Assembly: GCF_900113685.1 (NCBI RefSeq)
Contig: NZ_FOQG01000004.1
Span: 46,469-110,468 of the forward strand
Reading direction: 5' to 3'
Length of the DNA: 64,000 nt
DNA from: Nocardioides psychrotolerans
GTDB taxonomy: Bacteria > Actinomycetota > Actinomycetes > Propionibacteriales > Nocardioidaceae
Below, piece after piece: positions 8,293 through 19,259 of the stretch. The first letter of the stretch is position 1, and the number at the start of each line of letters is the position of its first letter. The translations under genes and the position numbers were made by a program. The notes below the pieces were generated by a model that had not been told where the DNA came from, did not search any database, and was given only the letters and a program-made list of their open reading frames with translations.

Positions 8293-8643
8293 ATGCAGTT
8301 CGTGTGTGCCCTCGACGACGTCCCGGTGGGCGAGGGGGTGCGGATCACGTCGGTGACGCCGCCGATCGCGGTGTTCCGGACCGAGGATGACGACGTCTAC
8401 GCCATCGACGACACGTGCACCCACCAGGACGCCTCGCTGGCCGACGGCTGGCTCGAGGGCTGCTGGGTGGAGTGCCCACTGCACGCGTCGCGATTCGACC
8501 TGCGCACCGGCCTGGTCGACCAGCCGCCGGCCAAGCGACCCGTCCGGGTGCACGTTGCCACGGTGCGTGACGGCGGGATCTGGGTCGAGCTGTCCGGCGA
8601 GGTGCCGCACCTCCCGCCGGGTGTGACGTTGGAGGCCGGGTGA
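8293..8643 (+). CDS. Rieske-type [2Fe-2S] ferredoxin
   Basis: 116-residue soluble electron carrier. Cluster ligands are plain: CTHQDASLADGWLEGCWVECPLH contains the CxH and CxxH pairs near residues 45-66, followed by ASRFDLRTG. Length and motif spacing match ferredoxins of multicomponent ring-hydroxylating oxygenases (BphF type). Overlaps the start of the reductase gene (GTGATG) and precedes a Rieske oxygenase, so it should shuttle electrons from the reductase to the oxygenase. The gene is divergent from iclR and lies directly downstream of the 17-bp operator. Confidence 0.93.
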   Translation: MQFVCALDDVPVGEGVRITSVTPPIAVFRTEDDDVYAIDDTCTHQDASLADGWLEGCWVECPLHASRFDLRTGLVDQPPAKRPVRVHVATVRDGGIWVELSGEVPHLPPGVTLEAG

Positions 8644-9839
8644 TGGCCGCCCCTCGCAGGCTCCTGGTGGTCGGCGCCTCGCTGGCGGGCCACGCGGCCG
8701 CCCGGGCCCTGCGCGGCGCCGGTTTCGACGGCGACGTCGTGATGATCGGCGACGAACGGCATCGGCCCTACGACCGCCCGCCGCTGTCCAAGGGCTTCCT
8801 CGCCGGCACCACCAGCGTCGAGGACCTCTCCCTCGAGGACCACGATGGGGACCTCGGCCTCGACTGGCGGCTGGGGGTCCGCGCCGTCGCGCTGGATCCC
8901 GGCACCCGCACCGTGACCCTGGCGGACGGAGACACGCTCACTGGCGATGCGGTCGTGATCGCCACCGGCTCCCGCGCGCGGACCCTGCCGCCGGGCCTCG
9001 GCGGCGAGCAGCGCGGCGTCCACACGCTGCGCACGCTCGACGACGCCGTCGCCCTGCGCGCCGAGCTGCTGCCCGGTGCCCGTCTGGTGCTCGTCGGCGC
9101 CGGGTTCGTGGGCGCCGAGATCGCCGCGACCGCCCGGACGCTCGGGCTCGACGTGACCCTGGTGGAGGCGGCCGCCGGCCCCCTGGCGGGACCGCTGGGC
9201 TCGGAGGTCGGCGCGATGGTCGCGCGCCTGCACGCGGCCCACGGCGTCCCGCTCCTGTGCGGCACTCCCGTCGCGCGACTCACCGGCCGCACGAGGGTCG
9301 AGGGGGTCGAGCTGGCCGACGGACGGCACCTGCCGGCCGACGTCGTGGTGGTCGGGATCGGCTCGGTCGCCTCGGTCGACTGGCTGGCGGGCTCCGGTCT
9401 GGACCTCGCGGGGCCCACGGGCGGGCTCGGCTGCGACGCTGTGGGCTTCACCGGTGCGCCCGGTGTCTACGGGGTCGGCGACTGCTCCGCCTGGCACGAC
9501 GCCGTGTGCGGCGCGCAGCACCGGGTCGAGCACTGGACCGACTCCCACGAGCGGCCCCGCCGGGCGGTGGACGCGCTGCTCGCAGGCGCAGGTGCAGGCG
9601 TGGCGGCGCCGCTGCCCGCGCCGTACTTCTGGAGCGAGCAGTATGGCGTCCACATCCAGTTCGCCGGCCACCGCTTCGGCGACGAGACCGTCACGATCGA
9701 GGCGGGCAGCCCGGAGACCTGCGACGTGCTCGCGGTCTATCGGCGCGGCGGCAAGGCCACCGCCGTGCTCGGCATGAACCAGCCCCGGCTCTTCGGCCGC
9801 CTGCGGCGCTCGCTCGTCGCCCTTCCCGTTGCCGTATGA
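8643..9839 (+). CDS. FAD-dependent ferredoxin reductase
   Basis: 398-residue pyridine nucleotide-disulfide-type reductase of the BphA4/ThcD class. Two dinucleotide-binding motifs are visible: LLVVGASLAGHAAARALRGAGF at the N-terminus and RLVLVGAGFVGAEIAATARTLG near residue 145; YDRPPLSKGFLAG is the family FAD motif. A C-terminal reductase domain follows GVYGVGDCSAW. It oxidises NAD(P)H and reduces the ferredoxin encoded just upstream. GTG 8640 and ATG 8643 are both possible starts. The enzyme type differs from GbcB of Pseudomonas betaine demethylase, which joins the reductase and a plant-type ferredoxin in one chain. Confidence 0.92.
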   Translation: MAAPRRLLVVGASLAGHAAARALRGAGFDGDVVMIGDERHRPYDRPPLSKGFLAGTTSVEDLSLEDHDGDLGLDWRLGVRAVALDPGTRTVTLADGDTLTGDAVVIATGSRARTLPPGLGGEQRGVHTLRTLDDAVALRAELLPGARLVLVGAGFVGAEIAATARTLGLDVTLVEAAAGPLAGPLGSEVGAMVARLHAAHGVPLLCGTPVARLTGRTRVEGVELADGRHLPADVVVVGIGSVASVDWLAGSGLDLAGPTGGLGCDAVGFTGAPGVYGVGDCSAWHDAVCGAQHRVEHWTDSHERPRRAVDALLAGAGAGVAAPLPAPYFWSEQYGVHIQFAGHRFGDETVTIEAGSPETCDVLAVYRRGGKATAVLGMNQPRLFGRLRRSLVALPVAV

Positions 9840-9858
9840 CGCCGACCCAGGAGACCCC

Positions 9859-11028
9859 GTGACCACCACGCCCGACGCCACCACCGCCCCGGCGGGGGAG
9901 TCCAGCCTGATCCCGACTCTGCCGGGGGCGGCCTACGTCGATCCGGCGGTCTTCGACCGCGAGTGCGAGCGGATCTTCGAGGACATGTGGTTCTGCGCGG
10001 CGCACGAGAGCGACCTGCCCGGGCCGGGTGCGTTCCGCACCGTGCAGGTGGGGCGAGAGTCGATCCTGCTCACCCGTTCGCGCCGCGGTGAGCTCCGCGC
10101 CTTCTACAACGTCTGCCGGCACCGGGGTGCGCGCATCTGTCTCGAGGACTCCGGTGAGAAGGCGCGTTCGTTCCAGTGCCCCTACCACGCCTGGACCTAC
10201 GACTTCGACGGCAGGCTGATCGCGGCGCCCAACCTCACGAAGATGCCCGACATCGACCGCGTCGACTACGGCCTGCGCGCCGTGCACGTCCGCTCCTGGA
10301 TGGGCTACGTGTGGGTGTCGCTGGCTGCTGTCCCACCGAGCTTCGAGGACACCGTCGAGGCAGAGGTGGTGGCCCGCCTCGGGACCGTCGACAACATCGC
10401 CACCTACGACATCGCCTCGCTGAGCATCGGACGGCGGATCACCTACGAGGTGAAGGCCAACTGGAAGCTGATCGTCGAGAACTTCATGGAGTGCTACCAC
10501 TGCGCGACCATCCATCCCGAGCTCACCGAGGTGTTGCCGGAGTTCGCCGACGGCCTGGCAGCGCAGTACTTCGTCGATCACGGCGCCGAGTTCGGCGAGG
10601 ACATCAAGGGCTTCACCATCGACGGCTCCGAGGGCCTGGGGGTGCTCCCCGGGCTCGACGAGTACCGCGACCGGAAGTACTACGCGATCACGATCAAGCC
10701 GCAGGTCTTCGTCAACCTGGTGCCCGACCACGTGATCTGGCACCGGATGTATCCCCTCTCGGAGCAGCTCACGATCGTCGAGTGCGACTGGCTCTACACC
10801 CCCGACGTCGTGACCTCCGGTCGCGACGTGAGCGCGTCCGTGGAGCTGTTCCACCGGGTCAACCAGCAGGACTTCGAGGCTTGCGAGCGGACCCAGCCCT
10901 CGATGTCCTCGCGCCTCTACCGCGACGGCGGCGTGCTCGTCCCCAGCGAGCACCACATCGGCGAATTCCACGCCTGGGTCACCGCCCGGACCGACTCTCA
11001 GAAGGCCGACTCTCAGGAGGGCGGCTGA
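9859..11028 (+). CDS. Rieske non-haem iron oxygenase, proposed glycine betaine demethylase component
   Basis: 389-residue oxygenase alpha subunit. The Rieske motif CRHRGARICLEDSGEKARSFQCPYHAW and the mononuclear iron facial triad region ENFMECYHCATIHPEL are intact; the overall pattern (NWKLIVENFMECYHC, Y at the N-terminal aromatic cage) resembles GbcA-like quaternary ammonium oxygenases. GTG 9859 is chosen because a CAGGAGA Shine-Dalgarno lies just ahead. The cluster encodes every other step from choline to glycine, and the missing one is glycine betaine to dimethylglycine, so betaine demethylation is the best guess. Other quaternary amines (carnitine, stachydrine) are not excluded by sequence. 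Confidence 0.8.
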   Translation: MTTTPDATTAPAGESSLIPTLPGAAYVDPAVFDRECERIFEDMWFCAAHESDLPGPGAFRTVQVGRESILLTRSRRGELRAFYNVCRHRGARICLEDSGEKARSFQCPYHAWTYDFDGRLIAAPNLTKMPDIDRVDYGLRAVHVRSWMGYVWVSLAAVPPSFEDTVEAEVVARLGTVDNIATYDIASLSIGRRITYEVKANWKLIVENFMECYHCATIHPELTEVLPEFADGLAAQYFVDHGAEFGEDIKGFTIDGSEGLGVLPGLDEYRDRKYYAITIKPQVFVNLVPDHVIWHRMYPLSEQLTIVECDWLYTPDVVTSGRDVSASVELFHRVNQQDFEACERTQPSMSSRLYRDGGVLVPSEHHIGEFHAWVTARTDSQKADSQEGG

Positions 11029-11052
11029 GCCAGGTGGCCACAGGTCGCGCGA

Positions 11053-11913
11053 TCAGTCGAAGACCACGACGCGCGAGCGGTCGAGGAACAGGCGCGACTC
11101 GGTGTGCCAGCGCACGGCCTGGGCGAGGACCCGGGCCTCGACGTCCCGGCCGGCCTGGACCATCTCGTCGGGGGTGGTGCGGTGGTCGATGCGGACGACG
11201 TCCTGCTCGATGATCGGACCCTCGTCCAGGGCCGGGGTGACGTAGTGGGCGGTGGCGCCGATCAGCTTGACGCCCCGGTCGTGCGCCTGGTGGTAGGGCC
11301 TGGCGCCCTTGAAGCTCGGCAGGAACGAGTGGTGGATGTTGATGATCCGGCCGTCGAGCTTCGAGCAGGTCTCGTCGGAGAGCACCTGCATGTAGCGGGC
11401 CAGCACGACCAGGTCGACCCGCTCGGTCTCCACCAGGGACAGCAGCCGGGTCTCGGCCGCGGGCTTCGTCGACGCCGTGACCGGGACGTGGTGGAACGGC
11501 ACGTCGTAGGTCGAGGTGAGCCGCTCGTAGTCGCGGTGGTTGGACACGACGCCCGCGATGTCGATGTTGAGCACGCCGGTGCTGTGCCGGAACAACAGGT
11601 CGTTGAGGCAGTGCCCGAACTTGGAGACCAGGATCAGGGTCCGGTAGGGCGCCGTGGCCGCGACGAGCTGCCACGACATCGCGTGCGCCTGGGCGACACC
11701 CACGAACGAGCTCCTCAGCGCTTCGAGCGCGACGTCGGGCGCCTCGAACTCGACGCGCATGAAGAAGCGTTGGGTGGCTGGGTCGTCGAACTGCTGCGAG
11801 TCGGTGATGTTCCCCCGGTGCGCGACCAGCCAGGTGGACACCGCGTGCACCAGGCCGAAGTGGTTGTCGCAGGCGAGCGTCAGCACGTAGACGTGTCCGG
11901 AGCGCGGGGTCAT
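11053..11913 (-). CDS. purU: Formyltetrahydrofolate deformylase PurU
   Basis: 286 residues hydrolysing 10-formyl-THF to formate and THF. An N-terminal ACT-like domain (YVLTLACDNHFGLVHAVSTWL) precedes the formyltransferase fold with ILVSKFGHCLNDLL, NIHHSFLPSFKGARPYHQA and GATAHYVTPALDEGPIIEQD, which include the catalytic Asn/His/Asp set. ATG 11913 is preferred because family members start just before the ACT strand; an upstream start at 11949 would place regulator boxes inside the gene. Located among betaine genes and sharing a promoter region with iclR2, it is likely there to recycle THF loaded by dimethylglycine and sarcosine oxidation. Confidence 0.94.
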   Translation of the reverse strand: MTPRSGHVYVLTLACDNHFGLVHAVSTWLVAHRGNITDSQQFDDPATQRFFMRVEFEAPDVALEALRSSFVGVAQAHAMSWQLVAATAPYRTLILVSKFGHCLNDLLFRHSTGVLNIDIAGVVSNHRDYERLTSTYDVPFHHVPVTASTKPAAETRLLSLVETERVDLVVLARYMQVLSDETCSKLDGRIINIHHSFLPSFKGARPYHQAHDRGVKLIGATAHYVTPALDEGPIIEQDVVRIDHRTTPDEMVQAGRDVEARVLAQAVRWHTESRLFLDRSRVVVFD

Positions 11914-11933
11914 CGGAAAAGACTGCGGCACGT

Positions 11934-11969
11934 GTTGCTTCATACGCAAGTAGTTGCATAATAAGCAAC
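11934..11969. promoter_or_regulatory. Tandem 17-bp IclR boxes between purU and iclR2
   Basis: Two boxes of the form GTTGC-N7-GCAAC: 11934-11950 GTTGCTTCATACGCAAG (9 of 10 arm bases) and 11953-11969 GTTGCATAATAAGCAAC (10 of 10), with starts 19 bp apart. Plausible promoters overlap them in both directions: TTGCTT, 18 bp, TAATAA toward iclR2 and TTGCTT, 18 bp, TATGAA toward purU. Binding would thus control both genes. Confidence 0.72.
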
Positions 11970-11990
11970 AACTAGGGAGCGGAGGACGTC

Positions 11991-12749
11991 ATGGGCACGG
12001 TGCAGTCGGTCGACCGGGCGTTGCAGATCCTCGAGATCCTCGCACGCGACGGCGAGAGGGGGGTGACCGAGATCGCCGGTCAGCTCGACGTCCACAAGTC
12101 CACCGTGTCCCGACTGATCGACTCGCTCGCGGAGCGCGACCTCGTCGAGCAGAACGAGTCGCGTGGCAAGTACCGCCTCGGGGTCGGCATCCTGCGTCTG
12201 GCCGGCGCCACCACCGCGCGGCTCGACGTGGTGCAGGAGGCGCGCTCGCTGTCCAGGTCGTTGGCCGCGGCCACGGGGGAGACCGTCAACCTGGCCGTCC
12301 TCTCGGAGGGTGCCGCGCTGTACGTCGACCAGGTCGAGGCGACCTCTGCCGTGCAGTCGCACAACTGGGTCGGTCAGCGGATCCCGCTGCACGCCACGTC
12401 CAACGGCAAGGTGCTCCTCGCCGGGATGAGTGACGACGAGGTGCGCGCCGTGCTCGCCGGTGAGCTGCCGGCCTACACGACGCGGACGGTCACCGACGTG
12501 GGCGAGGTGGTCGCGCAGCTCGCCGGCGTCCGTCACGACGGTTACGTCGTCGTGGTCGACGAGCTCGAGCACGGGCTGAGTGCCGTGGCGGCTCCGGTGC
12601 GCAACATCCACGGTGACGTGATCGCCTCGATGTCGGTCTCCGGGCCGACCTTCCGGTTCACCGCCGAGCTGGTCGATCGCGCCGGTGCCGAGCTGGTGCG
12701 CTGCGCGCTCGAGGTCTCGCGCCGCCTCGGCTGGCGCGACCTGACCTGA
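11991..12749 (+). CDS. IclR-family regulator of choline/betaine catabolism
   Basis: 252-residue regulator. N-terminal HTH: MGTVQSVDRALQILEILARDGERGVTEIAGQLDVHKSTVSRLIDSL; C-terminal IclR effector domain with GETVNLAVLSEGAALYVDQVEA, HATSNGKVLLAG and GLSAVAAPVRNIHGDVIASMSVSGPTFRF. A strong GGAGCGGAGG precedes the ATG. Close relative of the IclR protein at 7.3-8.1 kb. Its likely operator, GTTGC-N7-GCAAC, appears in front of itself/purU, the dehydrogenase-transporter operon and the dmg-sox operon, so it is the probable master regulator of the island. Whether it activates or represses, and its ligand, are unknown. Confidence 0.92.
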   Translation: MGTVQSVDRALQILEILARDGERGVTEIAGQLDVHKSTVSRLIDSLAERDLVEQNESRGKYRLGVGILRLAGATTARLDVVQEARSLSRSLAAATGETVNLAVLSEGAALYVDQVEATSAVQSHNWVGQRIPLHATSNGKVLLAGMSDDEVRAVLAGELPAYTTRTVTDVGEVVAQLAGVRHDGYVVVVDELEHGLSAVAAPVRNIHGDVIASMSVSGPTFRFTAELVDRAGAELVRCALEVSRRLGWRDLT

Positions 12750-12798
12750 GGGAAGCGGGTCGGGATCGTTCCCACTCGTCATTCCCGAGAAACGAAGA

Positions 12799-12834
12799 GT
12801 TGCGTAGAATGCCGCATGTTGCGCCATCCGCAAC
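12799..12834. promoter_or_regulatory. Tandem IclR boxes ahead of the gbsA-betA-transporter operon
   Basis: 12799-12815 GTTGCGTAGAATGCCGC (8 of 10 arm bases of GTTGC-N7-GCAAC) and 12818-12834 GTTGCGCCATCCGCAAC (10 of 10), again 19 bp apart. A TAGAAT, usable as a -10 element, lies inside the first box at 12805-12810, consistent with control of promoter access. Confidence 0.7.
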
Positions 12835-12864
12835 ATGCAGACACGGAGAGAAGGGCAGCAGGAC

Positions 12865-14360
<1,496 letters not shown>

Positions 14361-14361
<1 letters not shown>

Positions 14362-16091
14362 TGGCCGGCGCGCGGTCCTTCGACGTCGTCATCGTCGGGG
14401 GTGGATCAGCGGGCTCCGTGCTCGCCAACCGGCTCAGTGTCGACCCCGCCACCAGCGTCCTGGTCCTCGAGGCGGGCCGCAGTGACTCGCGGCTCGACCC
14501 GTTCATCCACATGCCGGCCGCGCTGCCCTACCCGATCGGCAACCGGCTCTACGACTGGAAGTACGAGTCCGAGCCGGAGCCGCACATGAACGGGCGCCGG
14601 GTCTACCACGCCCGGGGCAAGGTGCTCGGCGGCTCCAGCAGCATCAACGGGATGATCTTCCAGCGTGGCAACCCGCTCGACTTCGAGCGCTGGGCGGCCG
14701 ATGCAGGCATGAAGGAGTGGGACTTCGCCCACTGCCTGCCCTACTTCAAGCGGATGGAGAACTGCCTGGCTGGTGCCGATGCCTGGCGCGGAGGCTCCGG
14801 CCCGCTGGTCCTCGAGCGCGGGCCCGCGACCAACCCGTTGTTCGGCGCGTTCTTCGAGGCCGCCCAGCAGGCCGGCTACCCGCTCACCGACGACGTCAAC
14901 GGCTACCGCCAGGAGGGCTTCGCGCCGTTCGACCGCAACCTGCACCGCGGGCGCCGGCTCTCGGCCAGCCGTGCCTACCTGCACCCCGTAGCCAGCCGGC
15001 CCAACCTCACGGTCGAGACCCTCGCCCACGTCACCGGGCTCACCCTGGACGGCGCCAGGGTCACCGGCGTCGACTACACCCGTGGCATCGGTCGGCGCGG
15101 CGCCCGCCGCAGCGTCCGCGCCGGTGAGGTCATCCTCTGCGGCGGCGCGATCAACTCGCCCCAGCTGCTCCTGCTCTCCGGCATCGGCCCGAAGGCCGAC
15201 CTCGAGCAGCTCGGCATCCCGGTGGTCGCGGACCTGCCCGGCGTGGGTGCCAACCTCCAGGACCACCTCGAGGTCTACCTCCAGTACGCCTCGAAGCAAC
15301 CCGTCTCGATCGGGCCCTGGCTCAAGCACCGGCACAAGCCGCGGATCGGCGCCGAGTGGCTGTTCCTGAGGCGCGGCGTGGGCGCGTCCAACCACTTCGA
15401 GGGCGGCGGCTTCATCCGCAGCAACGACCTGGTCGACTACCCCAACCAGATGTTCCACTTCCTGCCGATCGCGATCCGGTACGACGGGTCCCGGCCGGCC
15501 GCCGCGCACGGCTACCAGGTCCACGTCGGGCCGATGTACTCCGACGTGCGGGGCAACCTGACGCTGAAGAGCCGTGACCCCTTCCAGCACCCGGCGCTGC
15601 GGTTCAACTACCTGTCCACCGACAACGACCGCCGCGAGTGGATCGAGATGATCCGGGCCGCGCGGCGGATCATGAACCAGCCGGCGTTCGCGGCCTTCAA
15701 CGACGGCGAGATCTCGCCGGGCCCGCGGGTCGAGACCGACCAGGAGATCCTGGACTGGGTCGCCGAGGACGCCGAGACCGCACTGCACCCGTCGTGCACC
15801 GCGCGGATGGGCATCGACGAGCTGAGCGTGCTCGACCCGGCCTCGATGCGGGTGCGCGGGGTGGACGGGCTGCGGGTCGTGGACGCCTCCTCCATGCCCT
15901 ACGTCACCAACGGCAACATCTACGCACCGACGATGATGCTCGCCGAGAAGGCGGCCGACCTGATCGCCGGCAATACCCCGTTGGCCCCGTCGGATGCGCC
16001 GTATTACCGCTACCGTGACGGTTCGCCGCTCTTCCCCCCGGGGGACCCCCGCAACCCGGCCGCGCCGGTGGCCAACGAGGAGACACCATGA
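14361..16091 (+). CDS. betA: Choline dehydrogenase (GMC oxidoreductase)
   Basis: 576-residue FAD flavoprotein oxidising choline to betaine aldehyde. N-terminal FAD-binding motif [22 protein letters not shown] signatures [21 protein letters not shown] (near residue 85) and [17 protein letters not shown] (near 260), and C-terminal catalytic region [18 protein letters not shown] with [14 protein letters not shown]. The sequence [25 protein letters not shown] is typical of BetA rather than of other GMC enzymes. Starts within the stop of the aldehyde dehydrogenase gene (TGATG) and ends within the ATPase start (ATGA). Confidence 0.93.
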
Positions 16092-17149
16092 GCGAGTCAA
16101 GCCCCGCGCTGCAGGTCGACGGCCTCTGGAAGATCTTCGGCCAGCGGGCCGACAAGGTGATCGGCACGCCCGATGCCCTCCTCTCCCGTGCCGACCTGAA
16201 GGCCAAGAACGGCTGCGTCACCGCGGTCAAGGACGTGTCCTTCGACGTCGCTCCGGGAGAGGTGTTCGTGGTGATGGGACTCTCGGGCTCCGGGAAGTCG
16301 ACGCTGGTGCGCTGCCTCACCCGGCTGATCGAGCCCACGGCGGGACAGATCACGATCGACGGCGAGGACGTCACGAAGGCCTCGGAGTCCCAGCTGCGTG
16401 AGCTGCGCCGCCACAAGGTCTCCATGGTCTTCCAGCACTTCGGCCTGCTGCCGCACCGCCAGGTGATCGACAACGTGGCCTACGGCCTCGAGGTCCGCGG
16501 CGTCAAGAAGGCCCAGCGCCGCCAGCAGGCGGGGGACCTCGTCGACCTGGTGGGGCTCACCGGCTACGACGAGTCCTACCCCGACCAGCTCTCGGGCGGC
16601 ATGCAGCAGCGGGTCGGCCTCGCGCGGGCGCTGGCCAACGACCCCGCGATCCTGCTGTTCGACGAGCCGTTCTCCGCGCTGGACCCGCTGATCCGCCGCG
16701 ACATGCAGAACGAGGTCGTCCGTCTCCAGGCGGAGCTGAAGAAGACGATGGTCTTCGTCACCCATGACCTGCAGGAAGCCCTCAAGCTCGGTGACCGGAT
16801 CCTGATCATGCGCGACGGCGAGATCGTCCAGATCGGCAGGCCGGCCGAGGTGGTGGCCCGGCCGGTCGACGACTACGTCCGCGACTTCGTCAGCGACGTC
16901 CCGCGCTCGCACGTGCTCACCCTCGAGTACGTCATGCGCGCGCCGACTCCTGAGGACTCCCGCGAGGGGCCGGTCATGTCGATGGACACGATCGTGCGCC
17001 AGGCCGCGCAGGCGGCACTGGCCTCTGCGCACCCCGTCCAGGTCGTCAGCGACGGGAAGCTCGTCGGGATCGTCGATGACGATGCCATCCTCCGCGTCGT
17101 CGTGGCCGAGGAGTCGGTCCCGACCGCACCCACGAAGCAGGCCGTGTGA
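16088..17149 (+). CDS. Glycine betaine/choline ABC transporter ATP-binding protein
   Basis: 353-residue OpuAA/ProV-type ATPase. Walker A is GLSGSGKST, the ABC signature LSGGMQQR, Walker [13 protein letters not shown] and the switch histidine VTHDLQEA. The usual ProV N-terminal extension before the P-loop is present. The C-terminus holds one CBS-like unit ([36 protein letters not shown]), which in OpuA proteins senses ionic strength; a complete CBS pair is not evident. Coupled by four-base overlaps to betA and to the permease gene. Uptake supplies the pathway's substrate. Confidence 0.94.
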   Translation: MSESSPALQVDGLWKIFGQRADKVIGTPDALLSRADLKAKNGCVTAVKDVSFDVAPGEVFVVMGLSGSGKSTLVRCLTRLIEPTAGQITIDGEDVTKASESQLRELRRHKVSMVFQHFGLLPHRQVIDNVAYGLEVRGVKKAQRRQQAGDLVDLVGLTGYDESYPDQLSGGMQQRVGLARALANDPAILLFDEPFSALDPLIRRDMQNEVVRLQAELKKTMVFVTHDLQEALKLGDRILIMRDGEIVQIGRPAEVVARPVDDYVRDFVSDVPRSHVLTLEYVMRAPTPEDSREGPVMSMDTIVRQAAQAALASAHPVQVVSDGKLVGIVDDDAILRVVVAEESVPTAPTKQAV

Positions 17150-19224
17150 CGTCGGCCCCCACGACCGAGCCGGGCCTCACGACCTCGCCACCGCAGACCC
17201 CGGGGGAGGCGCCGGGACGGGTCGCTCCGCGTCCGCGCCGCGTCGTACCCCTGTGGGGCTGGCTTGTGGCCGTCGTCGTGATCTGGTGGGTGGCATCGAG
17301 GATCGGTGACGGCAGGGCGGTGCTCTACCTGCCGGGGCAGGAGACCACCGACTTCCAGGACCGCTTCACCGACCTCAAGGCCGACCTGATCGCGGGGCGC
17401 GACACCAACGTGCTGATGCAGGTGGTCGGCGCGGTGTCCGACGCCTTCAACGGGGTGGTCGAGCAACTGCAGGGGCTCGTCTCCACCCCGGACCTGCCGC
17501 GCCCGGTCCCTCAGATCGGCTGGCTGGGTGTGCTCGGGATCGCCGGCTGGGTGAGCCTGGCCATCGCCGGGTGGCGCCACGCCCTCGGGACCATGGCGTC
17601 GCTTGCCGCCGTCGGGCTCCTGGGCTACTGGGTCGACGGCATGGACACGCTGATCATCACCTTCTTCTCGGTCGCGGTGTCCTTGGCGCTCGGCCTGCCC
17701 CTGGCGGTGTGGATGGGCACCAGTCGTCGCGTGAACGCTGTCGTCACCCCCGTGCTCGATGTCCTGCAGACCTTCCCGGCGTTCGTCTATCTGGCTCCCA
17801 TGGCGCTCTTCTTCAGTCTCGGGCCCGCGATCGCCGTCGCCGTCACCGTGCTCTACGCGCTGCCGCCGGTCGTGCGGATCTCCGCCCACGCCCTGCGCAG
17901 CGTGTCCGAGACCACGATCGAGGCCACCACGTCGCTCGGGCAGACCGGGTGGCAGCGGCTGATCAAGGTCCAGCTCCCCATGGCGCGACCCTCGATCATC
18001 GTCGGCGTCAACCAGACGATGATGGCGGCGCTGTCGATCTCCGTCATCGCGGGCTTCGTCAACGGTCCCGGGCTCGGCAAGCCCGTTCTCCGCGCGTTGA
18101 CCGCGGGCTCCAACCAGGTGGGCGTCGCGTTCATCGCCGGCGCGTCGATCGTGTTCATCGCGATCATGCTCGACCGGGTCACCACTGCCGCCAGCGAGCG
18201 CAGCGAGCTGGTCGCCCGAGGCGGTGGCGGCAACCGGCGCACCCACCGGATCGTGCTCGCCGTTGCCGGCGCTGCAGCGCTGGTCTCGGTCTACGTCTCG
18301 CGCACCTACTTCTCGTTCGCCGAGTTCCCGGACACCGAGGTCGGCCCGAAGGTCGCCGAGGCGGTCCAGTCGGCCACCGACTGGACGACCTCGCACTTCT
18401 CCGGCCTGACCACGGGCGTCCAGGAGACCGTGACGACGGTCTTCATCAACCCGCTCCAGGACCTCGTCGCCGGATCGCCGTGGTTCGTCACCGGGCTGGC
18501 ACTGATCGTCCTCTCCCAGCTGCTCGCCGGGTGGCGGGGAGCCCTCAGCAGCCTGGCCTGCCTGACCGGGATCTACGTCACCGACCTCTGGTACGACGCC
18601 ATGGTCACGCTCACCAGCGTGCTCGTGGCCACGCTCTTCGTGATGGTTGTGGCCGTCGTGCTGGGCGTCTGGATGGCACGGCGGCGGCTCGTCGACCGAC
18701 TGCTCCGCCCGCTGCTCGATGCGGCCCAGGTGATGCCGTCCTTCGTCTACCTGATCCCGGTGCTGGCGCTCTTCGGCCCCGGCCGGTTCACTGCGATCGT
18801 GGCTGCGTTCATCTATGCCGTGCCCGTCGCGACCAAGCTGGTGGCCGACGGGGTCAGGCAGGTCTCGGAGACGACCGTCGAGGCGGCAACGGCTGCCGGG
18901 TCCACACCGTGGCAGCTGATCACCAAGGTCCAGCTCCCGATGGCCCGCGGCAACCTGGTGCTGGCCGCCAACCAGGGGCTGCTCTTCGTGCTGGCCATGG
19001 TCGTGATCGGCGGCCTCGTCGGAGGCGGGGCGCTGGGCTACGACTCGGTCCTCGGCTTCTCGCGCGGCGAGTTCTTCGGCAAGGGCGTCTCTGCCGGTAT
19101 CGCGATCGTCCTGCTCGGGATCATGGTCGACCGTGTCGCCCGGGGTGCTGCCGAGCGCGACCGCAGCGCACCCGGCCTCCTGGCCAGGCTCCGCACCCGC
19201 ACGCCAGCCCACCACCTGTCCTGA
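17146..19224 (+). CDS. Glycine betaine/choline ABC transporter, tandem-fused permease
   Basis: 692-residue membrane protein containing two ProW/OpuAB-type permease domains in one chain. Each has the EAA-loop motif that contacts the ATPase: [29 protein letters not shown] near residue 250 and [29 protein letters not shown] near 580. Each half also has its own periplasmic-type segment with hydrophobic spans ([49 protein letters not shown]). Most OpuA systems use one permease that dimerises; here the dimer is covalent. The linker carries a SERSE repeat. GTG start overlaps the ATPase stop. Confidence 0.93.
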   Translation: MTSAPTTEPGLTTSPPQTPGEAPGRVAPRPRRVVPLWGWLVAVVVIWWVASRIGDGRAVLYLPGQETTDFQDRFTDLKADLIAGRDTNVLMQVVGAVSDAFNGVVEQLQGLVSTPDLPRPVPQIGWLGVLGIAGWVSLAIAGWRHALGTMASLAAVGLLGYWVDGMDTLIITFFSVAVSLALGLPLAVWMGTSRRVNAVVTPVLDVLQTFPAFVYLAPMALFFSLGPAIAVAVTVLYALPPVVRISAHALRSVSETTIEATTSLGQTGWQRLIKVQLPMARPSIIVGVNQTMMAALSISVIAGFVNGPGLGKPVLRALTAGSNQVGVAFIAGASIVFIAIMLDRVTTAASERSELVARGGGGNRRTHRIVLAVAGAAALVSVYVSRTYFSFAEFPDTEVGPKVAEAVQSATDWTTSHFSGLTTGVQETVTTVFINPLQDLVAGSPWFVTGLALIVLSQLLAGWRGALSSLACLTGIYVTDLWYDAMVTLTSVLVATLFVMVVAVVLGVWMARRRLVDRLLRPLLDAAQVMPSFVYLIPVLALFGPGRFTAIVAAFIYAVPVATKLVADGVRQVSETTVEAATAAGSTPWQLITKVQLPMARGNLVLAANQGLLFVLAMVVIGGLVGGGALGYDSVLGFSRGEFFGKGVSAGIAIVLLGIMVDRVARGAAERDRSAPGLLARLRTRTPAHHLS
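18193..18208. repeat. Second copy of the GAGCGAGC-type short repeat
   Basis: AGCGAGCGCAGCGAGC, one mismatch from the copy at the narJ start, encodes SERSE in the linker joining the two permease halves. Confidence 0.4.
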
Positions 19225-19259
19225 CCGCATTGTTCCACCCGAGAGAAGGAAGAACACCT

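Noticed and set aside
17571..19259. Upstream extension of the binding-protein frame through the permease gene
   Set aside because: The signal peptide and Shine-Dalgarno place the start at 19260; the extension is out-of-frame permease sequence.
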